Assembly (NCBI GenBank): GCA_950106755.1
Contig: OX467082.1
Coordinates: forward strand, 48,316,588-48,380,587
Source: Climacium dendroides
Taxonomy: Eukaryota; Streptophyta; Bryopsida; Hypnales; Climaciaceae
Direction: 5' to 3'
DNA: 64,000 bases
The notes under the pieces: model-generated
Databases searched by the model: none
What the model was told of the DNA's origin: nothing
What the model saw: the letters and a program-made list of their open reading frames with translations, nothing else
Position numbers and translations under genes: made by a program
Shown: piece after piece, positions 24,910 to 39,267 of the stretch
Layout of the letters: each line of letters opens with the position of its first letter
Numbering within the stretch: the first letter of the stretch is position 1

Positions 24910-26235
24910 TCATAAGATTGACGTATCTTATGAGTTGAATTATGTGTATTGATTTCTATGTTGATTTGATTTTGTGTGTTTTATGGCTACAAGCTGCAGG
25001 CATTGTGCTTCTCGTTTGATATTCAATGTACATGAGAAATGAAGTGAAGAAAAATAATCTTCAATTGGTAAACAATCAATAGTTGATAAAAAAAAGATGC
25101 TAGATCTTGGGCTCATTCATTTTCCTTCCCATTCTTAGACCACTTCATGTGTGACAACAAATTAATTCTTATTTATGTGAAAAATGTTCTCCACGTACAA
25201 TAGTGGTAGTGCCTCTAAGAGTCCACAAATGACCCTTAACTTACATACATATAATTATGAATGACATCCACGGTCATAGAACCTCGGTTGACTCCAAGTC
25301 CACGGTCATGGGTTAATCACAACTTCCCCCTATCATATACAAATTTTTCCACAAATTTTCTCATCAAAAAAACTTTCTGCTCACAGGCTCCTGCTCCAAG
25401 CTCGCACAATAGAAACCCTGGTACGTAGCTCGCCTAGTCCATCTTCTTCTCCCCGCCCAAAGCTCTGAAGATGGCGTTCCCAATCGTGGAAGTAACCTGT
25501 GTAGGTTTTTCCTAATCTTCTAACTACTACAGATCCAGTTTGGTCTTTCACAACAACCTAGATATCAATCCAGATTGTAGGTCATACAAAGACCCCCCGT
25601 ACGATCCTCTTATACTACAATGACCTTGGGTACCCGTTCCTATCCGTGCGAAGTTAGGTGGTCACAAGTAAATCCGTCCGTTCCAACATCTACTAGAGCT
25701 ATTCCATTTACCAACTAGGGCAGTGAGACCTCACAGGAGATTGGACACTTAACCGAATTTCCCACTCGAGAGTTCTAGCACGACTAAAGAATCCCTTCCT
25801 ATCCACCTAGCCTAACAATGGTTTTCTCACCCGGAATCTCAAGCTCTAGACGTACTGAGCAACTGAAGTGCACTCCCAACTCTTTGCTACCTACTCACAT
25901 ACACTTAAAATAAGAACAGAAACACCAGGGGAAGAAAATCATTTGCAACTCTACTTCTGCCCTCCTTACTTCCTATCATACGACACTAACATACACACAA
26001 AAGCATACAATAAAGAAGCGAATAGAAAACACAAGGAAATTTGCAAAAGAAGACTTTCTCTCTCTCTCCCCTTCCTAGAGACTGGTTTATATACAAAACC
26101 CTAAAGTTCAAAAAGGCAAAAAGTGCCACGGAATCCCATCGCATTTCAGGCCGGACTTCTAGTCCTACCTATTACTCTACCGGATCGGAACAGGATCCGG
26201 ATCCGTTCTAAACCTCCCTAGTATATACAAACTTA
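24910..26235. other. Non-coding stretch; probable 3' part of the gag-like element
   Basis: No gene. 25430-26230 is more GC-rich and has GATCCGG-rich stretches (26180-26205) like those flanking the other gag-like copy at 55 kb. It is probably the untranslated 3' part of the minus-strand element. Confidence 0.4.
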
Positions 26236-26241
26236 GCTATT

Positions 26242-27916
26242 TCACAGTCCTAAACCTAAAGTGGGACTCCTCGTATCGGCTTCCATCTGTTCAAAGACTT
26301 CTCTTAGGTTCTGATTCCGTTCTCCATCTGTAGGTTTAGGAATTAAATTTCCTTGGCCAGAATCAGGCATAGATTCCAGATCAATCGCGGACTCTGATGT
26401 GTTGACCGGTTTGGATGCTTGCTCAGACTTCTTGGACTTGGGAGTCCTATCCTTTTCCTCCTCAGCAACTAACTCATCCGGAAATGATTCCGGTAGGGAG
26501 AGATCCAAGAGTTGGATTCCCTTGGAGTATGTAGCCCCCGTTAGCTTTTGGCTACTCTCCTCAATCCGGTCCAGTGATATCCATGCCTCCATCATTACTG
26601 TCTCAACCCATTCGGCATAATCCGTGAGAATCCTCACTATCTTGAAACCAGATAGTTTCTTCTCCTTCTGCACTTCCTTGTCGAATAGCTTAGCCTTGGT
26701 GGCGGCCATCCCGGATGCTTCTAGAGTGTCCTTCACCTGCTCCGCTACCTTCCGAGTCTCCTCCGCCATTTTCCGAATGGCAGTCGCATCTTCCTTCAAG
26801 ACGAAGATTTCCGCCTTCAAAGTATCCACCTCCTTCTACAGATGGATTATCTCCTCTTCTTGCTTCCGGAACTCAATCAGATCAGTGATGCAGTCTGCTA
26901 CCTTCCCCAGCAACGTGTTGTCTGGTAGCACACTCACCAACTTCCCGATCGCGTCCAAGGTCTGGTTCTTGATCTCCCAATCCGCTCGGACACTACAGAG
27001 GATGGCTATTAAATTGTTGAATGAATCTCGCAGATCCAATTCTTCCTTGGCGACAGCCTTTCGTTTTTCTTCCGGAGTTGACTTGTCGTGACTCGGTGGT
27101 GTCCCTCGCCTGTGGGGAGGCGGCGTCTTGTATCGCTTTATAGGCGGCAACAGACCCTCTTCTTCCTCTTCTTCTGTTTTCAGATCTGATCCAGGAACAG
27201 ATTCCGCTTCTTCGTCTGTCTCCAACTCTCCATATTTCAGGAAGACTTCTTAGATTATTCCACTCCTTCTCCTTCAAACTAGTCAAGAGTTGGTGGTTAT
27301 GGTACAAGTGGAAGAAGTAAGGGCATATTGGAGTAGCCCTACTCTTTCCTAATCTTCCAATGAGCTGGGCAACCAGATCAAAAACGATCCGGGCCCAATC
27401 AACGTTCCGGATCCCGCATAGGGAACCAAAAATCGTGTTACCAAAGGTGATCGTTATCCTGATCGGCTTTTCCGGATGGAGGACCAGAATTAAGAACTAA
27501 AGAAGGGGATGGTGCCGATTGTCTATACAATCTTTGATTGCATATTCGTCCTTTGGATTGGGGATACCCTGGAATTTGCCTCGGATGAATTCATCCTTCC
27601 GGCTCGTCATCCCTAGACCCCCTACCCGGAAGTCATACACTGCCCTCCACACTTCTTCAGTCCAGAGGGATGGATTCCTTCGCAAGGTGTTGTCGAACTC
27701 ATTAGACAGCTTGCCCAAGAGCTCTTTCACCATCCGTTCTTCTCGGAATCCCCAGGGTTTCTCCACAAATCCTTGGCAACCCATGGGAGTTAAATCTTCT
27801 ATGAATTGGGCCTTTTCCTGTTCGTCGAAGGGAATAACCGGAATTACCTTCTGGAGCTTCACCTCAATCGGAACGGAGCCAGCCAATCCCACTCTCTTTC
27901 TATGCAACAGCGGCAT
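26242..27916 (-). pseudogene. Decayed gag-like transposon protein
   Basis: On the minus strand, 27916-27497 reads VIPVIPFDEQEKAQFIEDL, PMGCQGFVEKPWGF and NPKDEYAIKDC. The next segment continues in shifted frames with TITFGNTIFGSLCG and SRATPICPYFFHLYH. Then come 27225-26836 (acidic, then basic) and 26829-26242 (coiled coil), the last two separated by one TAG. The same order and motifs occur in the plus-strand protein at 55196, so the two are paralogues. At least two frame changes and one stop make this copy dead. The motif set resembles plant transposon gag-like proteins; I cannot place it in a named family. Confidence 0.7.
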
Positions 27917-27999
27917 GAACGTAGGTTGTCTCTTCCGGATTCCTTACAGATTCTACCTTACCCTCTCCTAGCCGCACATCCCGTTCCTCACTTTCCTCT

Positions 28000-30900
28000 C
28001 CGATCTCAATCGGAAGCAATGTCACACACTATCAAATTCTACGAGTACGCTCTCACACGTCACCATACAACTACTACACGAAAGCACGAGGTGCTAGAAA
28101 TAGCACAAGGAGCACCTAAACCGCAAGAGAATGAAAAGGGATAAGACTAGCAAGGTCAGTCTTTAAATAGTCTCAGGACCCTGTACTAGCCATTATGACC
28201 TTTTCTGATTCTGACAGCTTGACATCCGGTCTAACCCTAATCTGGTTTGTAGGTCAATTTTGAATGGGTTTCCGGTTCCGACCAATTTGAACTTGGGACT
28301 GGATTAGATCCAATCCATCTACTATTTCGTTTTCCGTATCTAATTCTGGTTTTTCCTACAGCTCTTAATCAGATCCGGTTCCTTTCCACTAGTTTCCGTT
28401 CCAACTTTTAGATAAGCTAAACAAAACCAAAAATTCACGTTGCGACAATATTGTCGGGGTAATACTTTCTATAGCCAAACTAGAAGAGGTACAGTGTTAG
28501 GACACTCCTTCCTGGTTGGTGAATTGGTACAGATTATAAGAATTTGGAAAAAAAAGATTGGAAGCAATCACTCAATTAGCATACACTTTCTGGTTTACAT
28601 CTAAAGGGGGTAGGTTGATTTTCGCATCCCATTCTGGTCATCTTCTTAGGAACTACATGCTAAATCTCTTAGAGAAATGACTCACTGAACGAGTCATTTG
28701 AACAGTGCTTAAGTTAATTTTAACACCTATAGAAGGATTTATGCTTCCTTGTGCTAAAATGAAAGTATGTTACAATTCCACATGAGTAGTTAAAAATTTT
28801 GTGGCATTTATAAAAGCAAGTCACTTTACATTGATGAACATGAATTTACTTGAGAACCCATGTACATATGAACAATATGTCTTGCTTGTATACATATTTC
28901 ACTTCCTACAAAATGAAATCTCAATAAATCTAATGTTTGAATGTGTTAATGTAAAAATGTAGGGGCTACATGCACATGAAGTACATGCCTTTGCTAAAAA
29001 TAGTTCTTTGTATATGAATGACTATTCTATTAATAGAAATGACTATTATTGGAATTTGATTGCTTTCCACACAAGAATCACTAGGTTAAACATCATTTTT
29101 GGTAGAAGAACTATTCTTTGTTGCCTCATTGGTTGCCTCCAAAGCTTTTAGCTTTGCCAACCCTCTAAATATATCCTCGCATCGAGAAGATTTAGATGAT
29201 CTTCTTCTACTGCTTAAAGTATTGCACATCCCCATCTTCAATATTTCTTTCACTTCCCTCCTTTGTTTTCATTCTAGTTGTGGGATCTCAGAGTTCCAAA
29301 GAAACCTAGAAATACATTGAGGTAGCCTTGGTATCACTCTATTCTTACCACCTATGTATGAATCTACTACTGCAATTGATCGTATGTAATTCAACTGTCT
29401 AATGTCTCAAAGAGTTGTTTGGTAGAAAATAGGGAGCTAAGAATGTTCACTAACATAAGTTTAGATATCCCACACCTAAAAAGCTTAGTAGGAACAATTG
29501 TTAGTAGACAATACACACTTAAGGACAATGAAAGACAAACAATTGTTAGTATACAAACTTAAGGGGGATTTACAACAACCGAAGTGTGAATTCTCACTCC
29601 AAAAAAATTTGGTTAAGGATGTGAACATCCAAACATGAAATGATTAATATTCCCAACTTAATTCTCAAAGGGATTTTCAACAATTGAATTGTGAAATCCC
29701 ACACATAATAAATTTGAGTAGGGGTTAGTGAACAAGTCACAAAAATACAAAGAATATTAGTATTTCAACTTCAAAGACACAAAAGATTGCCAAGCTTTCC
29801 AAAAGGACCCCAACGTCTTTTGAATGGGCTTCAAAACATGAACAAAGAAGGGCTAAGTGCTCCAATGTAAATCAAAATCAAGTGTTTTGGTCCAAAGGGC
29901 CAAAAATCCAACAACACCAATGAACTTGGCAAATATAAGAATGCGCGAAGGAGTTTGATCTCAAGCAATCAAGAAAACGAAATGAAAAGGGGTTTGAATC
30001 AACAATAAAAGGTGCAAAGGAAAAAAAAGGGGTGCAAATGTGGTCGGTGGTAGGCCTTTTATACATTTCCAAAGCCCCCCACTTATCCCCAATTACTCTA
30101 AAACTACCTACATAACTAAAAATTACAAAAATCAACTATTACTACACATATTCTAATGCTAGTCCTTCTACAACTTTTGGAAAAAAGCTCCAATTGAAAA
30201 ATGGACTATGCCTTTGGCTTTAGAAGATCCAAGTTAGCCTAGGAGACTCTTTAACCCCCCAAAAAATATAGTGTTTTTAAACCTTTATATAAGATAGCAT
30301 TTTTAAACCTAGTAAAAAGGTGAAAAATTAACTTTTGGAGTTTTAAGTTTATTCCAATTCTAATTGGCTAGGATTGTTTGGAAGGTTCAAGAATGTAAGA
30401 AAAGAGCCCAAGAAGTCTTAATTTGAATTTCATATGATTGTGATTTGCTTGGCATTTTGCAGAATGTTTTGAAATTCCATTGGAATTTGGTGGCACCGCC
30501 AGTTCGGGTAGCTATCAATGTCGGAACGTTGCGAAACTTAATTAGGTGCTTATTAGACTAAAACACACACTCCTAATTTTTAGTGGGATTTTACCATTAC
30601 TAGAAGAATTTCTATTATTTTTTCCAACCTTGGTAAAACGGTTGACTTTCCATAGAGCTAAGTTCTGCAATTTGAAGAATTACAAAACTTTTTGGATAGC
30701 TTTTAGGAAGCCCCAAGATCCTTTGTGCAAAGTTTCAAGTTCAACTTGCACTTTGTGGAAGAGATAAAATTTTACCTCCTATTGATTTGAATTCCTTTGA
30801 AGAGGAATCATTCCTATTTAAGGGAATTTTGATGAGCTGACTTCATCGACTTTACCATTACGCTCCTGGCATGTTTTTATACTAAAAGAACCTCTCTTTG

Positions 30901-31925
30901 TCTGTCAAACACCTTTTCCAACATTATTGATTTTTACATTCCGTGCTTAAGTGATTTTTGTTTAAATTTGGAACTTGGACGGGAATCTCTACAAGATCCA
31001 CCAAAAGAGGTTCCTAGAACCCAAGAAGAAAGTTGACATCTTGCACTGCCAACTTTTGTTAATCGTGCCACATCACTTCTTTATAAAAGTAAAGTTCCAT
31101 TCATATAGCGTGTAGGTGTCTTCTACTTGGTTTGCCAATAGGACTTAATTTCATTTGAAATTCCTAATTAATGTTCCAAACACCGTTTTATAAAACTGAA
31201 AAATGTATTTGGAAAGTTTTAAGGCTCTTCTATAGTTTTAGAAGATTAATCCCATATGAATAGGAAATTTCTTCAAGTACATTGCAAACACTTTTTTTCT
31301 ACCTTTTTGTTAATAATTAAAGGTAAAATTAAGGAATAAAAAGAAAAAAAAAAAGGTTCGAGATCTAGGTGACAATCTCAGAGCTCACACTTTATAGTCC
31401 CACTTCAATCCAACTAATAGTCATCGAGGTGAAATCATTGAGGAGGGAGCATAATTATTGTAATATCTCTTTATATGGACATTTACTAGTGTGTTTTTGA
31501 AAATTTCTCGAGGGAATGCAATGTTCCTCAAAACATTTGCAATTTTTCTACTTGTGAAGGTAATAGATAGTGAAGGTGGATTGTATTGGTGTTAGTAGTC
31601 ACACAAGGAGCGTAATGCGGCAAAGCAATTCAAATTGAATTTCAAATAGAAGTCCCATATTTTTTGTTCTATTAGATGTTCTACAACTAATTAAAAAAGT
31701 GACATAGTAGAGGCACCACATCAATCTTCAAGAGAGAATTGAAGTCACCTAGGACATATGGATTATCACTCAAAGAGGTCACATACTAAACAATGGTTGC
31801 ATGCTTTCCATTCCATGTAGGCAAATAAGGCACTAGGATTGTCTCCAATATCACAACCTTGCTTTAGTAAGATTTGGCAAAAATACTTTTACGAATACGT
31901 GATCAAATGAAGAAGAGATTTCTTT
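28000..31925. other. Non-coding, AT-rich
   Basis: No gene recognised. 28690-28760 contains TTAACACCTATAGAAGG and ATTTATGCTTCCTTGTGCTA, shared with 58387-58423. The rest is simple AT-rich DNA with short open frames lacking motifs. It may include the lost N-terminal part of the gene remnant that starts near 31930. Confidence 0.45.
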
Positions 31926-31929
31926 AGAA

Positions 31930-33690
31930 GATGTAGCATTTGTGACAACTTGAAATAATTGCAAGCCTCACATGCACCTGGATCTGAGGACTACAATCAA
32001 ATCTAAAAGTATTTTGAGAAGCACTTGTTTTTTCAAGAGGCTTGTTGCCATGCGTACTACTGTAGTCAATGGCTATCCAAGTTGCGCCTAACCCAACTTT
32101 TGGCCATTATGCATGATAAAATGAACCATTCCAAAACTACATGTCTTACACTGACAAGGAAAACAAAAAAATTAGATGGATTCATGAGGTTGCCCATCAA
32201 AGTGACTGCAATGTTTATACACGACCACGGTTATGACAAATACGTACACTACAATCTAGATGTTTTCCTGAGCAATAGAAACTTCACTATGGAATCCATT
32301 GCAAAATTGCTACAAGATTTGAAAGACCCCCCTACCAAGTTTCTTCAATCATTGTTTCAAAGGTCCGACAACACAAAGTTGTATCGAGCGTTGTTAAAGG
32401 ATATCGAGATTTTTGTTGGTTCCTTAGGATACATGCCTTTAAACCCCATCATGGCTTAACCGTTGCCACCGGTACTTCACATTTAAATAGACAATTCTTG
32501 AAGGGAAAATAAAAATAATTATATTTTTTATTTTTAGTCCCTCTTGGTTGCAAGACAAACTGTGAAAGAAGTGGTGGTATCCTTTATGATAGTAGGACAT
32601 ACGCATGACGACATCGGCACATCTTCTGGGCAATGGAGCATGGCCCTTCACGAAAAGAACCATTCAACATTGTCATTGTTGATGCAATTGTACATGGAAA
32701 TGAAAGAAGTTTCATTCATTTCACACTTTATAGAAAAGGTGCCTGATTCCAAAGCTTATGTAAAACGTTATCTTGAGATGAAAAAGAAGCAATCGGTGGA
32801 TCACTTGAACAAAAGGCAATACAAATTTTTCACGAACGACAATAGTTGGCTCTTCTTGCAGTACAAATTAGCGTGTAGTAACATTCAATGGTTGCCCAAA
32901 GATGGCTTGAAGTTATGGAAGGAAGATACCAAACACAAACTTCAATTTCCTAAAGGTGATCTCCCACACGTGAAATCCAAAAAAATGACTAATGAAGCGG
33001 AGATTCTACGTGGACTCGACGGATACATCCAACATTAGACAAACATATCAAAAGAGGATGAGACCAGAGAGTACAAGGCCCACGTGTTATACTTGGTGAC
33101 ATATTAGACCAGCATGACAAATGCAATGCGAAGAAAGAGAAGAAAGAGACCCTATATTCTCATGAACTGCAACAAGGATTCTAGCCTTGAACTTGACAAC
33201 TAGGGGATTTTATGACGGACCTCATGCAAGATGGAAGTACACGAGAGGAGTTAGAGGCAAAAGACCCTTACATTGGCATCTTGGAGGGGAGGCCACCGTG
33301 TGCATACAACATGGCTACTAATCTTTGTGAAGGCTTTTACGTATTTGTGAGACCAACATTAGATTACGAGGATCCCATTTGGCTTGATAGAGCTATTGCA
33401 AATCCAAAGTTTGATCCAGAAACAAACTACTTTCACGAAGTCCTCGTACAATGGTACATACCATGCGGTACATCCAAGGACATGTGACAGTTGTACGCGG
33501 GGTGGAATACAAAGACCATATTAGATGGAAGATAGATCAAAGCGGCACCCAAAGTTGACTACGTTTCAATAGACAACATTATGGCATCTTGGAAACCAAA
33601 GAAGAATGGACTTAGCTTTGTCCGACAACAAATTAGCTTCACTGTTAATAATTTACGTCAAATTGCAGAAAAAAAAAAATACAAACCAAA
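31930..33690 (+). pseudogene. Decayed DUF7869-type gene
   Basis: Pieces in order match the better copy at 50231-52729: MHDKMNHSKTT, RLPIKVTAMFIHDHGYDKY, then LPPVLHI-stop-IDNS-stop-RENKNN, then VSFMIVGHTHDDIG, FTNDNSWLFLQYKLAC and WLPKDG. A further frame (33212-33487) reads PYIGILEGRPPCAYN, LCEGFYVFVRP and PIWLDRAIANPKFDPE, a C-terminal domain missing from the other copy. After the stop at 33485 the frame continues as LYAGWNTK and MASWKPKKNG. Several in-frame stops (near 32457, 32487, 32502, 32535, 33036) show it is not functional. Confidence 0.75.
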
Positions 33691-33699
33691 CTGAATGCT

Positions 33700-35140
33700 C
33701 TTAGAAGAGCCTCTAGAAGGAAGGATCCCACATGCACGCAATATGACCGTGCATTGCTTTTCATTGTTTGTCTATTCCTTGAATACTTTTTTTGGATTAC
33801 CAAACTCTAAGACAAACTTTAGTTTGTGTGATTTAAAGTGTAGTTACCTTATCAAACCTTATTAAAGGTAACATGCTCTAAAATCACATGGGAAGAATGT
33901 ACACATAGCACCGGTCACGTGGCTAACACTTGTCATTTTTTGAATATATTTTATATTTCAAACAAATGAGAAACTTGTTTCAAAATACTAGCAGTCCTCG
34001 TCGAAGTCTCGACATCCAAACCAGATGTTTATGACTTGTCATTCTATAAGAGATGATTTCATTCACACAGAGTCATCCTTCGATTTTCATTTAGTTGTTG
34101 AAAAGCAAAAAAAAATTCTTATGAATGTTAAAATCAAGTTTTAAGGAAAAAAACTCAAAGTATTGAAATACATTGGATATTGTACTATTTTTTGGAATAA
34201 ACTACCCCATACAAATAGTGAGTCAAAAACAACTAACTCAATGATGTGGATACAACATCAATAAAGTTGCACACATGGGATGAAAAAATCATTCATTCTT
34301 CAATATGCACAACTAAAAGCATGGTGACACAAAACATCTATAGAATCCTTCTAAGGTTATGTTTCTCGTTATGTTTGGATGAAATTTATGATATTTTAGC
34401 ACATTGTAAAGCCCCATGCATAGACACAAATAAATCTAGAAGCATTATAGTCCCAATAGAATTGATGACTTCTAAAGTCTAGCTACAACATTTTAGCATG
34501 TTTTTTGGTTTGTCACAGTACACATGTGCATGAGAATCACTATTTGAGAGTTTCATGCAAGACATGAAAGCATATTCACACTTGGTGTTAAAGAGTGTTG
34601 TTACTAAAGGTCTTAAGAACAAATTTAGACCTACTTCTAGACCAAATTCACATTGCAAACATCAACCCTCACACCAATTGCAAACATACCATAAGAAATT
34701 ACAATTGTAAGAACCCATTCTAGAATTATTGACATGACAAATACAATCATATATAACACTCCAAATCACCAGAAAGTCTCCATCTTTTATTCCTCAAAGT
34801 AAGATTATGTTGATGAAATCAGTGAGTCCAATCACTGAATGTGGTTGAGTGTACCCATAGGTGCAAAAGTACGTTACTACTGGTTCAACTGACCAATCTT
34901 ACTGGAAAGAATGGGAATATTTCGAAAATACTTGGGACCTTATACAGGGCATATAGGGTGCAGAAAATAACGCCAGTCAGCGTGTAAAATCCGCCGCATT
35001 CTCCCTTTGAACCTAATTAAGGTGCCAGACTGGAGTAGATCATAGAGTGATTCTACCTCTATCTCACATGGCATGTACTATCGATGCCTGGAAGAGGACC
35101 AAAATTTTAAGCCCGCAAGGGACCTATTTATATACAAGCT
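33700..35140. other. Non-coding stretch
   Basis: AT-rich with no repeats or genes seen. The last part lies just downstream of the transporter stop codon and should contain its 3' untranslated region and polyadenylation site. Confidence 0.45.
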
Positions 35141-35142
35141 AG

Positions 35143-38100
35143 CTACTCAATCTCATCTAGTGTAGGAAGGAGCATACACTCGATCTCTTCCAACGTCCGT
35201 CCTTTGGTCTCAACGACATTCTGTTTCACGAATAGAGTAGCACTGAAGCACACCATTGAGAAGATCAAATAGAGGATACTTGTACCAAGAGTTTTGAGCA
35301 AGTGTAAGAACGTCAAACCCACCAAGAAATTAGCAACCTGCACAAAGTAACATGCAAAACACCACATAAATCAAAATCACGAAATGGGCACTAATTTTCC
35401 CCACGCTTCAGAGTCTCCAACAACTTAATAACAACCTAAGACGGTCCAGGAATAATTAGTAAACCTCTCATAGAACTTGGTTATAACACGGGGCCACAGA
35501 ATTCATTACTTACACCCAAACCAGTCTTATTATCAAGACGCATCCCAGCGACTTCTATATAAATCAAACTAGCATTTCCTCAAGGTATCATCGATTTGAA
35601 TGGCAGAGTACGTCTCGTACGCCCAGAAGATTTTTAAAATAACACTTACCCAATGAACACACATTGCAACAGCCATGCCCTTTGCACGAATCCGATCAGG
35701 AAAAATCTCTGGCAGTAGCAAGGCGGGCACAGGTCCTGCCCCCAGCGCAAACATAAAGACGTACCTGCGTCACATTAGAGAAAACAAATCTCAAAATCTC
35801 AAATTGTTTTAACACAATGCCTCCAACCAATATCAACAATTCCATTTCACTACGCACAGTAATGTGACGATTTAAGACTAAAGATAATAAGTCTAAACTG
35901 ATGCCTTTATTTAGTTTTCCTGAGAACTTGAGACTGAGTTAAAAAATCTAAGAAAAGAATTCATCAAATCAAAACTGTCGGTTATTTGCAACAGGCTAAC
36001 GACATTGGAGCGATGGAAAAGTACTTACAATAAGGTTCCAAGCAGAGCAACAGATGCGTTCAGTGAAGCAAACATAGGTACCGCGGCAACAAGAGCTTGC
36101 AGCCCCATTGCCACACCCTGCATCCAAGAATAAGATCTGACTTAATAAAACTCCAATTTCAAAAATTAAATTTGGAAATTATCTGCAGGCTTTACAATAT
36201 TTGAGCCCACTACATGGGGTCACAATGACAGAAACGTCCCGAAGCCAATCAAGATAGCGGTCGCAACTGAAAGTTTCAGCAAAAAGACATAAAGCAATAC
36301 CAAGATAGGAAACAGACGAAATCAACCAGGTACAGGACTTCTTGGACGTTTTAGAAGCCGGCACCTAGCGATTACAACCAACAGTACAAAATTTAAAGCT
36401 TTCACAATTCTCAGCATACTGAGAGCTTTGAACCTTACCATGCCTGAGAAGCTCATAATCAGAAGACTCCGTCGACCAAGTGAATCCATAAGCGACGCAG
36501 CTACAAATGAAGCTGACATATTGGATCACCAAATGCAAGTTATAGATGTTAATCATACATGAAATACCATGTTCCATTTCCAATGTTATAACGTTCCATA
36601 ACATGAAAATACAACTGGTTGGCAAACGTACCGAGCAGGTTAACAACTCCAACCAGAACACTGGCAGCCACATCTGAAGTCATCCCTGCCTCTCGGAAGA
36701 CCGCTGATGAAAAATAAAAGATCGCATTGATCCCTGCAAACTGTTGGAAAGCAAATAAAGCAGCACCAACTGTCACCACTGCCTCACAAATGCCACCCAG
36801 CCCATAAAGATCAGAATTGTCACTAGGATATCCCACAATCATCGCTTTCAGAAAGATTCTATAAAAAAATACCACCCGCTGATGCTGTTGCGTTAACAAT
36901 CGATAAAAATGCGAAGCTAGTCAAAACCCAATCGCTACTTTTCGGTGATTACCTCTAATGTATCTGGGATCAATTAAGGCACGCCATGATGTTATGCCAT
37001 GGTCCTGAGTTTGCTCATTTCGAACTAGGTCAGCCATAGCTAGTTTCACGTGTGAAGAACCCCAGAGTCTCCCTAACTCGACTTCTGCCTCAGCTGGTCT
37101 CCCTTGCTGCCAAAACCCAATAGCCCAAAACCGTAGAAGTGAGGCTCTTCAGAACTTTAGAACGAGTTCCTTTTTCCAATGGATGAAAGATTTTCAGAAA
37201 GCTTATCTAATTCTCTATAAAAAAAAACCACGAAGATGCATTGTACATAAAAAACGGGTAACGTAAAAGTGCTGTAATTATCATGGCAATGCACTTCGTT
37301 TGGTCAATGTTTTGATTTTGCAAAAGTTCATCCTAAAGGATGTGACATTTTGACATTTTCTATACTATATTTAATTAATGACAAATAAGGGTCACTGCTA
37401 ATTAATTAAAACAATCCTACAGCAGCCAAGCACAAGTGCATCTAATATTCGACAATTCTGTAAAATTCTGTGCACGAACGATACACAATCGCTACAATCA
37501 CTGAAGTGAAGGAGCGAAACCCTCCTATGACAAGCGGAATAGTCAGTCAGTCGCTGACCAGCATGAGTTTCGCACCTTAAAAAGCCAACGTGGACTTTCT
37601 GCGCACAGTTCCATTCCAAAGGCAAGCAGTGCAGCAGGTATTACTGCAATCCAAAAACACGTCCTCCACCTGGATCGTATATACGGTCTCAGAAAAACCA
37701 TTCGATACGCTAATCAAAAGAAATAGCTTAATTACCCTAACGAGACTGGCCATGCACCCTCCATAAACCCCAAAGAGTAGACTCAACTGAAGCAAAACCA
37801 ACAACATTGGTAGTCAGTCACACGTCTCCACGTATAAACACGAGCCGAAAATTAGACCTGGAGCGGAGGCTTACCACCCAAAAACCGATTGTGCAGGAAG
37901 ACCAGCAACTAACGATAGAAGAATGCCAATACATGTGGCAATCTGAATAAAGCTACCGTACGTGCCACGTACGGATGGAGGTGATATCTGCAACAGACAG
38001 ACGCATTTCAGAATAAGCAGACATCAAGGCGGTTTGGTTACGTACCAATATCAAATAGATAAAGAACGGGCCTTACCTCTGACACATACATTGCAGTTAC

Positions 38101-39267
38101 TGGGCCAGACAACCCCAACCCCAGCCCAACAATGAAGCGTCCCAAAATCATAGCTCCTACATGTGTGGCGATCGCGCTGCAAGAAAAAATTTAAAAACCA
38201 AGTCCAGTCATGCTCAGAAACACTGATTCCTCAATTTCAGAGTATTAACAAAATATTTGGAAACAGATGCAAGAGCTCCCCAAATTTCAAGTCAAGCATG
38301 GTCACACCTGATTATGGCACCAAAAATCATGGGTATACAGCTGATCTGAAAGGCCCGCCGTCTTCCCACAACATCAGCAATTGAACCACTAACTGCACAG
38401 CCCACAAACGCACTTGCCAAACTTACACTCACCACAAATCCTGCAAAATTCACAACCAAGACAAGCTAGTGAGAATAAGGACTTGAAAAAATCTTTTAAG
38501 TCATAACATCCATAAAAGGATAAAGGCATCGCAAACGGCAGAATACATCTCATCAAAGCTGAAGAATGAGTCCTCTGCCATGCAGGCAACATGAATCAAC
38601 GTCAGAGATAAACCTTCTAAGATTGTATGCCCTGAAAATAGTAAGTCTTTTCCTATGTGCTGAAGAGGTACATTCACCACTCTGCACACAATAAATGCAG
38701 CATTGTCACTCACTTCATCACTTCCAATAAGGTGTGATTGCAAATGAAAGAATGAGGGTAAACCCCCCAAATGCAACTGCAGACGCCACAATAGACCAAC
38801 AGTTGCTACCCCATCCCTTTATTACGAAAATAAAATGTTTTACAGGGGTCAAGAGAAAGGACACGCTTACCCCATGTGGTATCCAAATAGAACTGAAGCC
38901 AGAGTAGCAGTAACCACATGAGGGAAGGAGAGTCGCCATCCCGGTTCAGTTGATCCAGGCAATAATGGCGTTTCCAAGTAAACTGCTGCGTGCAACGATG
39001 TGGTGGTCAGTCTTCCCAATAGTGGCCACCGTGGTGGTCTTGTGCAATCCAATCAAGCACCGACCTATATCAAGTGAACCCAATTTCCATAGAAGCGCAA
39101 CAGCTGCAGAAAGACGCCGCACCTGTTCCTGAATCGCTATTCATGCGTTCGACGAGAATATCATTAAGCGCGCGATCACGCGAAGGCAGACGTTTGTAGG
39201 CGTAAGCTGAGCCCACGTTCGTCGCTGTCGTAGAGCTGACCGAATCACTCAACATCTTCCTCAACAT
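35143..39267 (-). CDS. Plastidic glucose transporter 2-like (MFS sugar transporter)
   Basis: Thirteen exons on the minus strand join in perfect phase to 513 codons: 39267-39123, 38985-38871, 38681-38614, 38440-38308, 38176-38077, 37987-37875, 37669-37576, 37106-36953, 36778-36632, 36512-36439, 36117-36029, 35764-35650, 35337-35143. All have GT-AG borders. Sugar-porter motifs appear in order: LFGYHMGVVNVPLQHIG, VVGRRRAFQ, GRFIVGLGLGLSGPVTAMYV, RGTYGSFIQIATCIG, CAESPRWLFKQGRPAEAE, FAFQQFAGINAIFYFSSAVF, LMDSLGRRSLL, LGAGPVPALLLPEIFP, RIRAKGMAVAM and VVETKGRTLEEIE. YKRLPSRD near the start fits the Arabidopsis At1g67300/At1g79820 type, as recalled. It should be a 12-helix membrane protein moving hexose, by family in the plastid or Golgi membrane. 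The first ATG after an upstream in-frame TAG was chosen. No defects seen. Confidence 0.92.
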